Program-made: the position numbers and the translations under genes
Part shown: piece by piece, positions 5,404 through 14,477 of the stretch
Layout: each line of letters opens with the position of its first letter
Position numbering within the stretch: position 1 is the stretch's first letter
Notes under the pieces: model-generated
Databases searched by the model: none
What the model was told of the DNA's origin: nothing
The model's input: the letters and a program-made list of their open reading frames with translations, nothing else
IMG/VR virus record: IMGVR_UViG_3300030419_001828
Coordinates: 1 to 23,204 of that record
DNA length: 23,204 nt
Strand: one strand, 5' to 3'
Source of the DNA: a virus

Positions 5404-5867
5404 AATGATTTGTAATTATGGTACTCTCTATACTTTGTTTTATTATCATCATCCTTGTATGCTTCTAGTACCTGTTTTCTATTATTATCTAATTTATATG
5501 CAATATGAATCCACTTTCCACCAAACTCCCATATCATTTGGTCAAATTCTAAATCCAATTCCAATACAGCCTCAAAGATTAATTTATTATCCATTTTCCC
5601 ATCTCTAATTATAACTATGTCCGCAGCATTTCCTGTTTTGTGAGCGGAATTTCTAGCGCCACCAATTGCACGATTTAGAGCAGGAGACCTATAGCCGGAT
5701 GTAATTCTAATAGGACCCAATTTGTCCCTTACTTTTTGTAGTATGTTTTCTGTTAATAGTTTTAGATTATTTATAATATCTGGATTGGGACTATTATTTA
5801 TATTTTTTCTCAATGCCGTTTGCGAGAAACACATCTCATTGAGTGTAAAATTTTTACTGAGTCTCAT
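5400..5867 (-). CDS. Peptidase M15 endolysin (D-Ala carboxypeptidase-like)
   Basis: A 155-residue peptidase of the M15_3 type. The zinc site and fold markers are visible: ITSGYRSP (55-62), SAHKTGNAADI with H76 and D83, E114 in the QMIWEF strand, and H121 in WIHIAY. These enzymes cut peptidoglycan peptide bonds. The protein has no secretion signal or cell-wall-binding domain, so it would leave the cytoplasm through a holin, here encoded directly downstream with an ATGA overlap. Length is normal for the single-domain family. The role as phage endolysin is well supported by context. Confidence 0.9.
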   Translation of the reverse strand: MRLSKNFTLNEMCFSQTALRKNINNSPNPDIINNLKLLTENILQKVRDKLGPIRITSGYRSPALNRAIGGARNSAHKTGNAADIVIIRDGKMDNKLIFEAVLELDLEFDQMIWEFGGKWIHIAYKLDNNRKQVLEAYKDDDNKTKYREYHNYKSL

Positions 5868-5869
5868 AG

Positions 5870-6250
5870 TTAATTGAATTTAGTGAGTAACATACTATCC
5901 ACATCCAACTGCAGGTCTTTGTAGTTTACGTCAAAAGTAAATAATATATTTGCCTTATATCTTTTTATTTCGTTTCCATTACTATATATAATTATAGTAG
6001 GTAATTTAATGTCATACTTATCCATATAACTAGGATTGTCACAAAGACTAATGTTATAAGTATTGCAATTCTTTAATTTATCTAATCCCTTTAAATGGTT
6101 TTTATGATTCCAATTACTATTAAATTCTACTATAGCTAACTCATTTTTTGTAAATGATTGAGCGGATAATTTACTCCCTAATAAAAAAACTAATACTATT
6201 AGTAGTAAATATACCAATGGGCTTATTTCTTTTTTATTTTGATATTTCAT
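5870..6250 (-). CDS. Secreted thioredoxin-like protein lacking CXXC
   Basis: A 126-residue protein. Residues 11-25 are a hydrophobic helix, followed by LSAQS (28-32), a plausible signal peptidase site; it may be cleaved or stay as an anchor. Residues 35-110 follow the thioredoxin order: strand IVEFNSNWN where thioredoxins have the F-x-A-x-W-C-x-x-C active site, then ISLCDNPSYMDKYDIKLPTIIIYSNGNEI with the cis-proline-like P84. The catalytic cysteines are absent (NWNHKN instead of WCxxC); the remaining C62 and C70 are not in CXXC. It is therefore probably not a normal oxidoreductase and may be structural or a binding module in the periplasm. It lies in the lysis block. Confidence 0.55.
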   Translation of the reverse strand: MKYQNKKEISPLVYLLLIVLVFLLGSKLSAQSFTKNELAIVEFNSNWNHKNHLKGLDKLKNCNTYNISLCDNPSYMDKYDIKLPTIIIYSNGNEIKRYKANILFTFDVNYKDLQLDVDSMLLTKFN

Positions 6251-6518
6251 TAAATAATAATTTATCTAGTTTATCACTATTATCCTGTACCTGCTTCTGG
6301 ATATTGTATATAGCGTCTCTTATATTAGTGTCCTTTAAATCGTATTCCACGCGACTTATTTCTGGCTCAGGTTGCTCCATAGCTATTTTAATATCTGCTT
6401 GTAATTTTGCATACATAGAGACCATACTAACAACAAAACATATTATTAAAATTAATGTCCTTATGTCTAGCGTTAAATTTGTACTTTCTCCGATTTTAAA
6501 ACTTTTTTCTTTTGTCAT
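6234..6518 (-). CDS. Single-pass membrane protein, possible holin or spanin
   Basis: A 94-residue protein with one clear membrane segment (about 20-37, LILIICFVVSMVSMYA) and a charged C-terminal domain (45-94) predicted as a helix or coiled coil (DIRDAIYNIQKQVQDNSDKL). Its place between the outer-membrane-like gene and the thioredoxin-like gene, in the lysis block, allows an inner-membrane spanin or accessory holin role. No lipoprotein box partner (o-spanin) is seen nearby. It overlaps both neighbours, 17 bases downstream and ATGA upstream, so expression is coupled. Confidence 0.6.
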   Translation of the reverse strand: MTKEKSFKIGESTNLTLDIRTLILIICFVVSMVSMYAKLQADIKIAMEQPEPEISRVEYDLKDTNIRDAIYNIQKQVQDNSDKLDKLLFNEISK

Positions 6519-7570
6519 TTTATTATATAATTTAAACCTGTTTTTATTGTATAATTTTGTCTATCAAAGTAACTTAAATAAACGGCCTCCAAATAAAAAG
6601 CCATGTTATCAGTTATATCCTTTTGTATAAGAGCTCCCATTTCATAATCTACTCCCTCATCATATCCATAATCTGTAATAGGTTTATTAAATGGGATTAC
6701 ATTACACCAGAATAACGTATGATAGGTGTCGTTGTATTTATACCAGTTAAGTCCTAAAATTGCGGATAGTGTTTGCTGTATTCCTAATAATTCTATTTGC
6801 TCTCTATTATAGGAGTTTATAATTCCAGAGTATTGATATTTAAAAAATTCGCTGGTTGTTTCAGCAATTACATTTCCATTATAAAACCATCTATAAAAAG
6901 ACTGCTCCTCTCTATCTAAATGCTCATTATTATTTGCATCTATAAAATAATACTCTGAGTAATAACCTAATTCCTCAGCAATAGATATATAATTATCTGC
7001 TGTACTGAAATCTCTAGAGAATGGGTCTATCCCATAAGCTTTATGGAATCTATAAACACTCCCAAAAGTAAATCTAAATCCTTTAAATTCTACTTTTAAT
7101 CTTAAATCTATCAAATCATATTTTAAATCTATCCCCGCTAAATTTGTAGATTGTAATTTGAGCTGGTAAAAATTACCTAAATATCTTACCCAATAATCTG
7201 AATTTTTAAAGGTCAATCCCCTATCCCTTAACCTTTCATAATTAAAATTATATTCTAATCCATTGAGTAAACTTGACCTAAACATCCCCCATTTTGTCTC
7301 TAGTCCATCTACATAATTTTTACCTCGGTGCTCAAAATTTAGTCTAGCAAGCCTCCTAAAGCCATAGCTAATCCTATAATTATATTTATTGTCTATGCTG
7401 GTCTCAGTTAATATATTATTTTGTATAGTATAAGTATTAGCCTCATTTAAGGAATTATTTAAACCTATCCCAGCATAAAATGTTCCATACTTAAATAAAC
7501 CTAATTGGGCCATAGATTTACTGCTAATTAATAGCAATACAAATACTATAAATATCTTTAATTTTTTCAT
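6515..7570 (-). CDS. Secreted beta-rich, outer-membrane-like protein
   Basis: A 351-residue protein with a clear signal peptide (residues 1-21; Lys-rich start, hydrophobic core, SMA then Q). The mature part is rich in Tyr, Phe and alternating beta-strand patterns, typical of a Bacteroidetes outer-membrane beta-barrel or other beta-rich exported protein. Residues 211-222 (DANNNEHLDREE) have the ligand spacing of an EF-hand-like calcium loop. It is coupled to the membrane gene downstream (ATGA) and sits between the tail-fibre and lysis genes. It may remodel the host outer membrane, block superinfection, or aid lysis; none is shown. The C-terminus lacks the usual final aromatic residue of barrel proteins. 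Confidence 0.6.
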   Translation of the reverse strand: MKKLKIFIVFVLLLISSKSMAQLGLFKYGTFYAGIGLNNSLNEANTYTIQNNILTETSIDNKYNYRISYGFRRLARLNFEHRGKNYVDGLETKWGMFRSSLLNGLEYNFNYERLRDRGLTFKNSDYWVRYLGNFYQLKLQSTNLAGIDLKYDLIDLRLKVEFKGFRFTFGSVYRFHKAYGIDPFSRDFSTADNYISIAEELGYYSEYYFIDANNNEHLDREEQSFYRWFYNGNVIAETTSEFFKYQYSGIINSYNREQIELLGIQQTLSAILGLNWYKYNDTYHTLFWCNVIPFNKPITDYGYDEGVDYEMGALIQKDITDNMAFYLEAVYLSYFDRQNYTIKTGLNYIIK

Positions 7571-7572
7571 AA

Positions 7573-7875
7573 TTAACTTACTTTCACAGTGCCTCTACTA
7601 TTCCATAATTTTCCAGCGCTCCTAGGGTCTGCTGTTGGTAAACTACCTCCTCCAGCATCTACTAATAACTCACTGCTAACTATGTATCTTCTCAATTCAT
7701 CAATATCGTCCTGCATTAATTTTATTTGATATACTAATGCAGCTATATGAGGATTATCCTCTGGGACTTCACTAATGAAATCTATCCCTCCATCATCAAA
7801 AGTATTTTTTAAATTAGACAAATCTGTCCCTGTTTTATTATGTATTGTTGTTGATTTTTTACTATCTAATGCCAT
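7573..7875 (-). CDS. Small tail-tip/fibre-associated protein
   Basis: A 100-residue protein. The middle (residues 42-68) is helical with an acidic, coiled-coil-like character. The end, LPTADPRSAGKLWNSRGTVKVS, follows a short motif often seen at C-termini of phage structural proteins (P-x-DP-x2-AG-x-LWN-x-x-GT-x-K/V-S). It likely belongs to the tail tip or fibre module, as it directly follows the 332-residue fibre-like gene with two bases between them. No enzymatic motif is present. The motif resemblance is from memory of the family, not a search. Confidence 0.55.
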   Translation of the reverse strand: MALDSKKSTTIHNKTGTDLSNLKNTFDDGGIDFISEVPEDNPHIAALVYQIKLMQDDIDELRRYIVSSELLVDAGGGSLPTADPRSAGKLWNSRGTVKVS

Positions 7876-7877
7876 AT

Positions 7878-8876
7878 TTATACTATTTTTATATATCCTC
7901 TACCATACAACCTCACGGCCGCATCTGTTGTACTTCTACACAAAACTGCAACTCCCTGTCCTGCAGTTAAATTATTAGTCCCAGTAATATCAAAAGTTTT
8001 AACATAATTTGTATTTAGTGTGTAAGTACCATCATTATCTGTATGAGTCATTTGTGATAAAGTTACATTTGAGGTTGAATTATTTAATAATGGGACTTTA
8101 CATATTTGAAACTCTAAGTCCGCTGTTTTATTAGAATAAAATGCAATTGTAATACTTGTAACAACACAATTTTGCGTCGCTATATATTCACAGGACCTCA
8201 ATGCAGTGCTATCAGTTTCAGAGCCAACGGATGTCCCTAAACTCAAATTATATGCAGAGCTAGAATACCAATTATTTAAACTCGCTAAATACCAGATATA
8301 GGCCGTACTCCCAGACCCTATAGGAGCCGTTGCTGTATGTTTGGTCTGGATATCTTGTTTTTTTACAATAAAGCTACCAGATGGAAAATTATCCTCTCCC
8401 TTTTGAAAATTAGTGGATGGGATTCTAATAGCTGTAGTGGTCGCAGTCACGTCTCTATCACATATTAATAATTTTGATTTAAACGTAATTGGATGATATA
8501 TATAAAAATAATCTCCAGCAATTAGTTTATAACTTGGAATCCCTGTCACGTGGATATCTATTCCAGTTACTGCTCCTGTTGTATTAATAGGCTCTGTTGT
8601 TCTGGCTATTGAGTTACTAAGTAAAAAGATATAAAAGGGATTTGATTGCCCCGCTCCCTGTGCTACATCATTTTGTACTGGGAAAGCTGTAGGAGTTGTA
8701 CCAGTTCCGGCCGGTGGCATGGCCGTCATTGGATTCATATACCTTTGTTTTTTATATGTAACAGAGTTTATCCTACCAACATCACTAATACTTTTAGATG
8801 GCATCCCAGATGATTGAGTAGATGGATGCTTTTTAAACTTTTTTTGTATGTTTATTTTTTTACTATACTTAACCAT
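7878..8876 (-). CDS. Putative tail fibre/receptor-binding protein
   Basis: A 332-residue protein rich in Ser, Thr, Asn and Gly, with a basic, low-complexity N-terminus (residues 1-70) and a beta-rich rest, the usual make-up of small phage fibre or receptor-binding proteins. Residues 235-330 form one Thr/Asn-rich beta-rich block ending in VRLYGRGYIKIV, a likely folded tip. No enzyme motif is seen. It overlaps the 875-residue tail-tip gene by 8 bases. Assignment rests on composition and on its place between the large tail-tip protein and the lysis block; the receptor is unknown. Confidence 0.5.
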   Translation of the reverse strand: MVKYSKKINIQKKFKKHPSTQSSGMPSKSISDVGRINSVTYKKQRYMNPMTAMPPAGTGTTPTAFPVQNDVAQGAGQSNPFYIFLLSNSIARTTEPINTTGAVTGIDIHVTGIPSYKLIAGDYFYIYHPITFKSKLLICDRDVTATTTAIRIPSTNFQKGEDNFPSGSFIVKKQDIQTKHTATAPIGSGSTAYIWYLASLNNWYSSSAYNLSLGTSVGSETDSTALRSCEYIATQNCVVTSITIAFYSNKTADLEFQICKVPLLNNSTSNVTLSQMTHTDNDGTYTLNTNYVKTFDITGTNNLTAGQGVAVLCRSTTDAAVRLYGRGYIKIV

Positions 8877-11496
8877 TGCTGCTATACGATTTATCGGTTA
8901 AAGCATTTTTGCTATAAGTGACACAATCCTCTACTACTATTTTCCATGCTCCAGTACCAGCTGTAAAAGTCCCTCCTGTAGGAATAAATGCTAAATTAGC
9001 GGATGCAGAGTTTTGATACCATTCGCCAGAGTTCCAATACAATAGATTAGCAAATCCAAATCTAGATAAATTAAAATTAGTATTTCTATCTACTATATTT
9101 AACTCTAGTTTTTGTTTTAATAAGTATCTATGTGCTAGACCCTGCTTAGCTCTTTTAATATGTAGTTTCATATCCTCATCTGCAGCCTGATGTATGGTCC
9201 TCCAGTCTTGAGTAGTTGGACCAGTAACAGCGCTCCCAGTATCATCTGCAGCTGTATGGATTCTAAATTGTGCCAAATAATCTCCTCCAAAACCCTCAGC
9301 TGTATCTACTTCTGGATATGGATTAAATTGTGGCTCATCTCCTATAATTATCTCTGGAGATTGTACGTCCTCATCACTGCATGTCCCATTTCCATTCTCC
9401 CACCATGCTATAGTATGATTAAAACTATCCGCTCCAGCCCATGCTCCCATTATATATACTCTTACATCTGAATAACTATACATAAAATGCACTCCTCTAT
9501 CATGACAATCTAACTCTCTATTTATAGTCCAGTCCTTACAACATACATAATGCTTATTGCCTCCATTCTCTACTACTCTATCCCTCTCTAGCGCAGTATA
9601 TAGATTTACTTCTGCTATTCTATTCCATCCATAATCTGCAGTATTAGATTCTCTATTCATTGGAATTTTGCCAGATACTATTTGAAATGTAGTAGTATTT
9701 TGTAATAAACCATTTGCGTAATAAGCGTCCCATAGTATTCCATCCCATGTATTAGATACATTAGTAACAGCTACAGAGTGCTCATTATAAACAGGAGCAA
9801 ACCATGTATATGGATTGTCGTCTGGGTCTGTATCAGAGGTGTCAGTTACATACCACATCATTTGACTCGCAGCATCTTGTCCCCATAATGCTATATCATT
9901 ATTATCTACAAATACAGTGCTAGGCCATGTAGCACCATAATTATACTTTAATCCTGCTCCTCCCGCTGTAGTCTCCATATCATATCCAGCATGATTATTA
10001 GAGTATGCGTTGGTCTCAGCACCTCCCAGCCATGAAACACTACCAAACAAAAATGCAAATCTAGCATCTCCCATCCAAAAATTTTGAGTTAAGGAGGCTC
10101 CTCCTCCAGTATCTACAGCCTCTGCTAGTGTTCTAATCATTAGACCCATTCTCGGAAAATGCCATCCCACGTCAACAGCTGTATACCAGTTTGTTGTACC
10201 AAATTGAAAATTATTTGCTGTCCAATACTCATGGCCACTATCATATCCTAATCCATTAGCAGTAACAGAATCTATTACGTCTGTTGTAACATTCCCTGTT
10301 ATCATGACCCTTTGCTGTGATACTTTATTGGCATTTAAAGTATATCCTATTGGAGACGCATCCTCTGTGCCGCTTAAATCTATAGATACGCTCTCGGTTG
10401 TTATTTGATTAGTTGTTCCATTTTCTACAGATGTACTACTAAAGGACACAGGTCCTAATACTAGATTGCTGAAAATACTATGTTCGTATATAGATTTATA
10501 CGATAATAAAGGAGGCATAAACATCTCTAAACTTCCAGAGGCTCTAGCTGATACATTTAATATAGATTGATTAAATGCATTATCATAAGCTAAAGCTACA
10601 TCGGTAGTAGTAACTTTACTATGATAAAAAATTAATTGAGTTGCATCGTAATTATCATTATTATTATTTCCATGATTTACTAAAGGAGATTGGATAAACC
10701 ACATTGGATTGGTGTCAATTCCAGAGACTTGATAATCCATCTGAGTAAAAAATATCCTTAATTGAAAAGCTGCCAGCACCTGCTCTAATACCTTATAATA
10801 GGACCACCATTCTCCATCATCATCCTTAAAACAGATTGCATTAACCTTAGTCAAAGCCAGAGGGTCCCGATTTACATTCTCTCTCCATGTAGCATCCCAT
10901 GAACTGCCTCCCAGCATTCCCTCATTATAATAAAATGGAGTATGACCTATATATGCAGTAGTATCATTATAATATGAAGCAATCAAAGTCAATGGAGATA
11001 AACATAATTTTATCAAATTCATCATACTCCTACTACCTCCATAAGCGTCATGGTCATAAGGTATATATTTTAATCTAGTAAGTCCATCTGTAGCCTTTAT
11101 ATTAATAATTCTATTTGGTGATGTGTCTTGTAAGCTCACTAAATCTCCTAATAAATAACCTACCCACCATAGACGATAAGCCCCACTATAATAATTATAA
11201 ATAGCCACAGAGAAATCATTTTCATTTCCAGTCGCCACAGCTTGTAAATCCGCAATAATTCCCTCTAGCGCTACACTCTCCAAAACCATATTAAAATCTA
11301 CGGAGGTTGTTTTTATAGGAGCTAGCATATCATCATCTCCTCCATCCATGTTCAATGTAAATCCATTGCCGGTACATTTAAACTCCGTAGCAGCCCCTCC
11401 ATAACTAGCAGAATCTATATTGATTTTCCATTTCTGTTCATTTCCAGAAGCGTCTACATTTTCACTATAAAACTCGCATGTATATTTGGTCGCCAT
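8869..11496 (-). CDS. Large tail-tip/baseplate protein
   Basis: An 875-residue protein that directly follows the tape measure gene (three bases between), where siphoviruses encode distal tail and tail-associated baseplate proteins. The N-terminal about 130 residues (beta-rich; ATEFKCTGNGFTLNMDGG, DFNMVLESVALEGI) resemble a tail-ring type domain; residues 230-290 contain a Trp/Tyr-rich block (DGEWWSYYKVLEQVLAAF) common to Bacteroidetes tail-tip proteins. The long remainder is Trp, Asn and Gly rich, probably beta-structured and surface exposed. It may combine distal-tail and adhesion roles in one chain. No peptidase motif was recognised. Confidence 0.6.
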   Translation of the reverse strand: MATKYTCEFYSENVDASGNEQKWKINIDSASYGGAATEFKCTGNGFTLNMDGGDDDMLAPIKTTSVDFNMVLESVALEGIIADLQAVATGNENDFSVAIYNYYSGAYRLWWVGYLLGDLVSLQDTSPNRIINIKATDGLTRLKYIPYDHDAYGGSRSMMNLIKLCLSPLTLIASYYNDTTAYIGHTPFYYNEGMLGGSSWDATWRENVNRDPLALTKVNAICFKDDDGEWWSYYKVLEQVLAAFQLRIFFTQMDYQVSGIDTNPMWFIQSPLVNHGNNNNDNYDATQLIFYHSKVTTTDVALAYDNAFNQSILNVSARASGSLEMFMPPLLSYKSIYEHSIFSNLVLGPVSFSSTSVENGTTNQITTESVSIDLSGTEDASPIGYTLNANKVSQQRVMITGNVTTDVIDSVTANGLGYDSGHEYWTANNFQFGTTNWYTAVDVGWHFPRMGLMIRTLAEAVDTGGGASLTQNFWMGDARFAFLFGSVSWLGGAETNAYSNNHAGYDMETTAGGAGLKYNYGATWPSTVFVDNNDIALWGQDAASQMMWYVTDTSDTDPDDNPYTWFAPVYNEHSVAVTNVSNTWDGILWDAYYANGLLQNTTTFQIVSGKIPMNRESNTADYGWNRIAEVNLYTALERDRVVENGGNKHYVCCKDWTINRELDCHDRGVHFMYSYSDVRVYIMGAWAGADSFNHTIAWWENGNGTCSDEDVQSPEIIIGDEPQFNPYPEVDTAEGFGGDYLAQFRIHTAADDTGSAVTGPTTQDWRTIHQAADEDMKLHIKRAKQGLAHRYLLKQKLELNIVDRNTNFNLSRFGFANLLYWNSGEWYQNSASANLAFIPTGGTFTAGTGAWKIVVEDCVTYSKNALTDKSYSSNG

Positions 11497-11499
11497 ATT

Positions 11500-13956
11500 T
11501 TAAAAATTAGTAATAGAGCCTCCTACTCTATCCTGTGATATTAGACTACGTTGGTTACTTAGTAATATATTAGAGCCAGAGATAGCTCCATGTAAACGGC
11601 CTCCTCCCATACCTCCTATCATGTTTTGTAATTTGTCTAATGGTGCTATTACTTCTGGATTTGATATAGAGGTCCCCCTGCCCTCTCCTACCATTACAGG
11701 AGTTGGACCTGTTGCCAGGCCTCCATCTTTCATACCAAATAAAGCTCCAAACAATCCTCCTCCTCCTCCTCCTCCCATAGGTACAGCTCCTAAACCTAAA
11801 GCGCTCATTAAAGCCTTAAATACTACCATTTTAATAAGTAATTGCGCTAATTGCTTTACCATGTCTACGACAAAGTTTTTAAAGTTCTCAGCTAAATTTC
11901 CTCCCTCGGTAATTGTAGTTGCTACCATATCCGCAAAAGAATTTGCATAGTCTAAAGTAAAATTTTTCAAACTTTCCCGCATAGATTCAAAAGTGCTTGC
12001 AAACTTTTCTTTTACCTCATCACTCCATTGAAATATAGGCTCTTTTGTTTTTTCTCCAAATGTTTCCTGTATGTCTCCTGTTATATCTATAGTCTCTATT
12101 TCTGATGGGTCTAAAGGTTGGTAATCATCATCCTCCTCTGGGTCTGGTAAAACCCCTCCTCCAGAAAATAAAGCATTTGATAAGGCATCCTGTAATTTAC
12201 CCGCCCCACTTTTAACTCCATCAATTATACTATTAACCCATTCTTTTCCTTTCTCCACTCCCTTATCTATATCCTCCTTTGTAATTGGCTCTAATTTTCT
12301 CTGTTGTACATTCTCTACGGCCTTATCCCATTTTTTTTGCACTCCATCACTAAACTCATCAAAATTTCCAGAGATGTCATTTAACAGCTCATCTATGGCC
12401 AAATTCCGTGCATCCTTATCAAATAAATTTAATAATACTTTTCCTACACCCTTAAATCCAGCTACTAAATTAGTAAATAATAATTTTCCCCTTTCCCAAA
12501 TATATCCAAATGCAAATCCAATCCCCTCAACAGCAATTCTTACAAAAGTCATTTCATTATACCATTTTATAACTGAGTTTACAACCTTTACAATTGGCTC
12601 CTTTAAATTATCAAAATGTTTAATCATCCCCGCCAATATCACTCCCAGTCCTAAAAACACATAAGTAAAGGGATTAAATAAAGCCATAAATAAAGCAGAT
12701 GCTTTTGATACTATACCTAGAGTCCTTACAAATCCTATTAAGGTTGCAAAGGCTGTAGATAATGCTCCTATAATAGAAAGGGCTGGACCTAGTAAAGCTA
12801 TTGCAGCTGCCGTTTTTATAAATCCCTTTTGAGCGTCTGTACTCATATTAGAGAATTTAGTCGCTAGCTCAGATATTTTTCCTGCAATTTTTGTAGCTAT
12901 TGGCATGATAGCAGTTCCTAATTCAACTCCTGCAGTTTTTAAATCCGATAGAGCTTGTTGAAATTTGAAGGCAGATGTTTGGGAGGTTACTTCAAATGAA
13001 TCATTTACAAATCCCTGCGACTTATGCATCTCATCCAGTATATTAGTATAGGATTCTGTTTGCGTTCCTAATACTCCTAATACTCCCTTTAAAGCCTGTG
13101 ACTTACTAAAAAACTCAGATAAATCTATATTATTCTCCTTAAATCTATCATTAAGCATAAACAAAGTTTTTTGCAGTCCTTGTTCGCCTAATGATTTTCT
13201 AACTTGTTCAGTAGTTAATCCAACATCCTCCAGAGCTTTCGTTTGTTTTGGAGTTATTTTAGCAAATGCCATCATTACTCCAGATAGACCAGTAGTCGCA
13301 GCGTTCGCATCTCCTGTTGTTCTAGTATATGTGGAAATCATAGCACCCAGCTCCTCCATAGATATTCCTAGATTTGATGCTAGTCCTAATTGAGTCCCTA
13401 ATACATTTGCTAACTCTCCAGCCTCAAACATACCTGTACGGACCATTTGCCCAAATATATCCAATGCATCTGATGATGATAAAACATCCTCGCCGTAGGC
13501 ATTTTGTGCTGCTGCTGCCACTTTTGCTAAGTCTGTTTGTTCCCCTAATCCAATAGCAACACCCTTAGACACAGACTCTAATGCTCTCATAGCACTTTCT
13601 GAATCTAAGCCCGCAGATGTTAAAAAGTATAAGCCGTCTGCTAAGTCCTTTGGACTCTGTGCTGTTTGGCCGGATAATTCTTTTACTGATTCTTTTAGTT
13701 TTTCAACTTCACCAACTGGCAATCCTACAAGCGTCTGGATTTTTGTCATTGACGACTCAAAATCGGATGCTAATTTTATTGCACCACCACCAACAGCAAT
13801 CATTGGCATGGTGATTGATGATGTCATTTTGGAGCCAATGTTTGACATGGTTTTTCCAAATCTATTGAGCTTGGTCTGCATTTTTCGCAGGCCAGTTTCA
13901 AAGGCTTTTGAGTTGAGTTTTATATATACGGATAATGTTTTTACCGACTTTGCCAT
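11500..13956 (-). CDS. Tail tape measure protein (TP901 core type)
   Basis: An 818-residue tape measure. The opening follows the TP901 core pattern (SVYIKLNSKAFETGLRKMQ, then ASDFESSMTKIQTLVGL at 63-79), followed by a long helical region, hydrophobic segments at about 385-450, a second helical part, and a Gly-rich C-terminus (GGGGGGGLFGALFG near 735) that ends with the usual EVIAPLDKL motif. Tape measures set tail length and may insert in the host membrane during DNA entry. At roughly 0.15 nm per residue the tail would be about 120 nm; that is an inference. It follows the G/GT chaperones as expected. Confidence 0.92.
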   Translation of the reverse strand: MAKSVKTLSVYIKLNSKAFETGLRKMQTKLNRFGKTMSNIGSKMTSSITMPMIAVGGGAIKLASDFESSMTKIQTLVGLPVGEVEKLKESVKELSGQTAQSPKDLADGLYFLTSAGLDSESAMRALESVSKGVAIGLGEQTDLAKVAAAAQNAYGEDVLSSSDALDIFGQMVRTGMFEAGELANVLGTQLGLASNLGISMEELGAMISTYTRTTGDANAATTGLSGVMMAFAKITPKQTKALEDVGLTTEQVRKSLGEQGLQKTLFMLNDRFKENNIDLSEFFSKSQALKGVLGVLGTQTESYTNILDEMHKSQGFVNDSFEVTSQTSAFKFQQALSDLKTAGVELGTAIMPIATKIAGKISELATKFSNMSTDAQKGFIKTAAAIALLGPALSIIGALSTAFATLIGFVRTLGIVSKASALFMALFNPFTYVFLGLGVILAGMIKHFDNLKEPIVKVVNSVIKWYNEMTFVRIAVEGIGFAFGYIWERGKLLFTNLVAGFKGVGKVLLNLFDKDARNLAIDELLNDISGNFDEFSDGVQKKWDKAVENVQQRKLEPITKEDIDKGVEKGKEWVNSIIDGVKSGAGKLQDALSNALFSGGGVLPDPEEDDDYQPLDPSEIETIDITGDIQETFGEKTKEPIFQWSDEVKEKFASTFESMRESLKNFTLDYANSFADMVATTITEGGNLAENFKNFVVDMVKQLAQLLIKMVVFKALMSALGLGAVPMGGGGGGGLFGALFGMKDGGLATGPTPVMVGEGRGTSISNPEVIAPLDKLQNMIGGMGGGRLHGAISGSNILLSNQRSLISQDRVGGSITNF

Positions 13957-14120
13957 AAGTTATTTTTTGATATTTAGTGTTATTTGTAAAATCTCATTTA
14001 AGGTACCAAATTTCCCTTTTAAGACGTTTTTAGGTCTTTTAGGTATATTACCATTAAATTAAAAAGATAATGGATTTACCTCTGTTACGAATCACGCTTT
14101 TACAAACATCATACCAAACA
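13957..14120 (-). other. Spacer before the tape measure gene
   Basis: A 164-base stretch with no convincing gene. The frame of the tape measure continues upstream of its ATG: after stops at 14094 and 14061, codons 14058-13965 encode 31 residues including PKRPKNVLKGKFGTLNEIL, ending in TAA three bases before the tape measure ATG. No start codon opens this frame, so it may be a gene remnant or chance. A 6-bp inverted repeat CCATTA/TAATGG lies at 14051-14073. No -7 box was found here. Confidence 0.4.
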
Positions 14121-14477
14121 TTAATTTTTTAAATTTTTGTTCGCTTTTGCAATTAAATACTCAGTTTTTTTCTTGTCCGATTTCAGTTTTTTCACGTTGA
14201 TTTTTTTCTCCCAATCAAACTCAATTAAGTCCTTTAATTTTATTTGGTCCTGCCTTTTTCTATCCTTATTAATCAACGCAGTTGTTTGAAATCTCACTCG
14301 CTCCCACTCTGCTTTTTGTAACTCAAAATCATGCTCTCGCCGGCCTTGCAATTTCATTTGAAATAGTCTAGGAGTATAATCCCAAAACTCATCTGGACTC
14401 ATATTTAAATAACCTAAACCCAGCTCCAAAAGAATTTCAAAAGTTATAGGCTTCTCTATTTCTTCGCTTTCGCCGTC
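14121..14477 (-). CDS. Tail chaperone T-extension, made by -1 frameshift
   Basis: This frame has no proper start of its own. It opens in the -1 frame at the slippery site (14477-14483) and would be made only as the C-terminal part of a 227-residue G-T fusion: 109 residues of G, then 118 of T. The T part contains MSPDEFWDYTPRLFQMKL (T-domain opening), a long charged helix and FDWEKK near the end, matching gpGT-type chaperones that recruit tail tube subunits to the tape measure. The internal ATG at 14429 would drop the first 16 T residues, and is unlikely to be the main start. Confidence 0.75.
   Translation of the reverse strand, partial: DGESEEIEKPITFEILLELGLGYLNMSPDEFWDYTPRLFQMKLQGRREHDFELQKAEWERVRFQTTALINKDRKRQDQIKLKDLIEFDWEKKINVKKLKSDKKKTEYLIAKANKNLKN

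Noticed and set aside
5889-5899. CTATCCACA, one mismatch from a DnaA box
   Set aside because: Single copy within a coding region; no cluster of boxes was noticed around it.
5312-9471. Plus-strand ORFs at 5312, 6154, 7775 and 9190
   Set aside because: All overlap minus genes with clear families or signal peptides; hydrophobic low-complexity products typical of antisense AT-rich frames.
11621-14062. Plus-strand ORFs opposite the tape measure
   Set aside because: Antisense frames of a well-supported gene; Pro- and Leu-rich products reflect Gly- and Lys-rich sense codons.
14427-14429. ATG at 14429 as start of a separate T protein
   Set aside because: The -1 frame is open back to the slippery site and encodes T-like residues upstream of this ATG; frameshift fusion explains it better.
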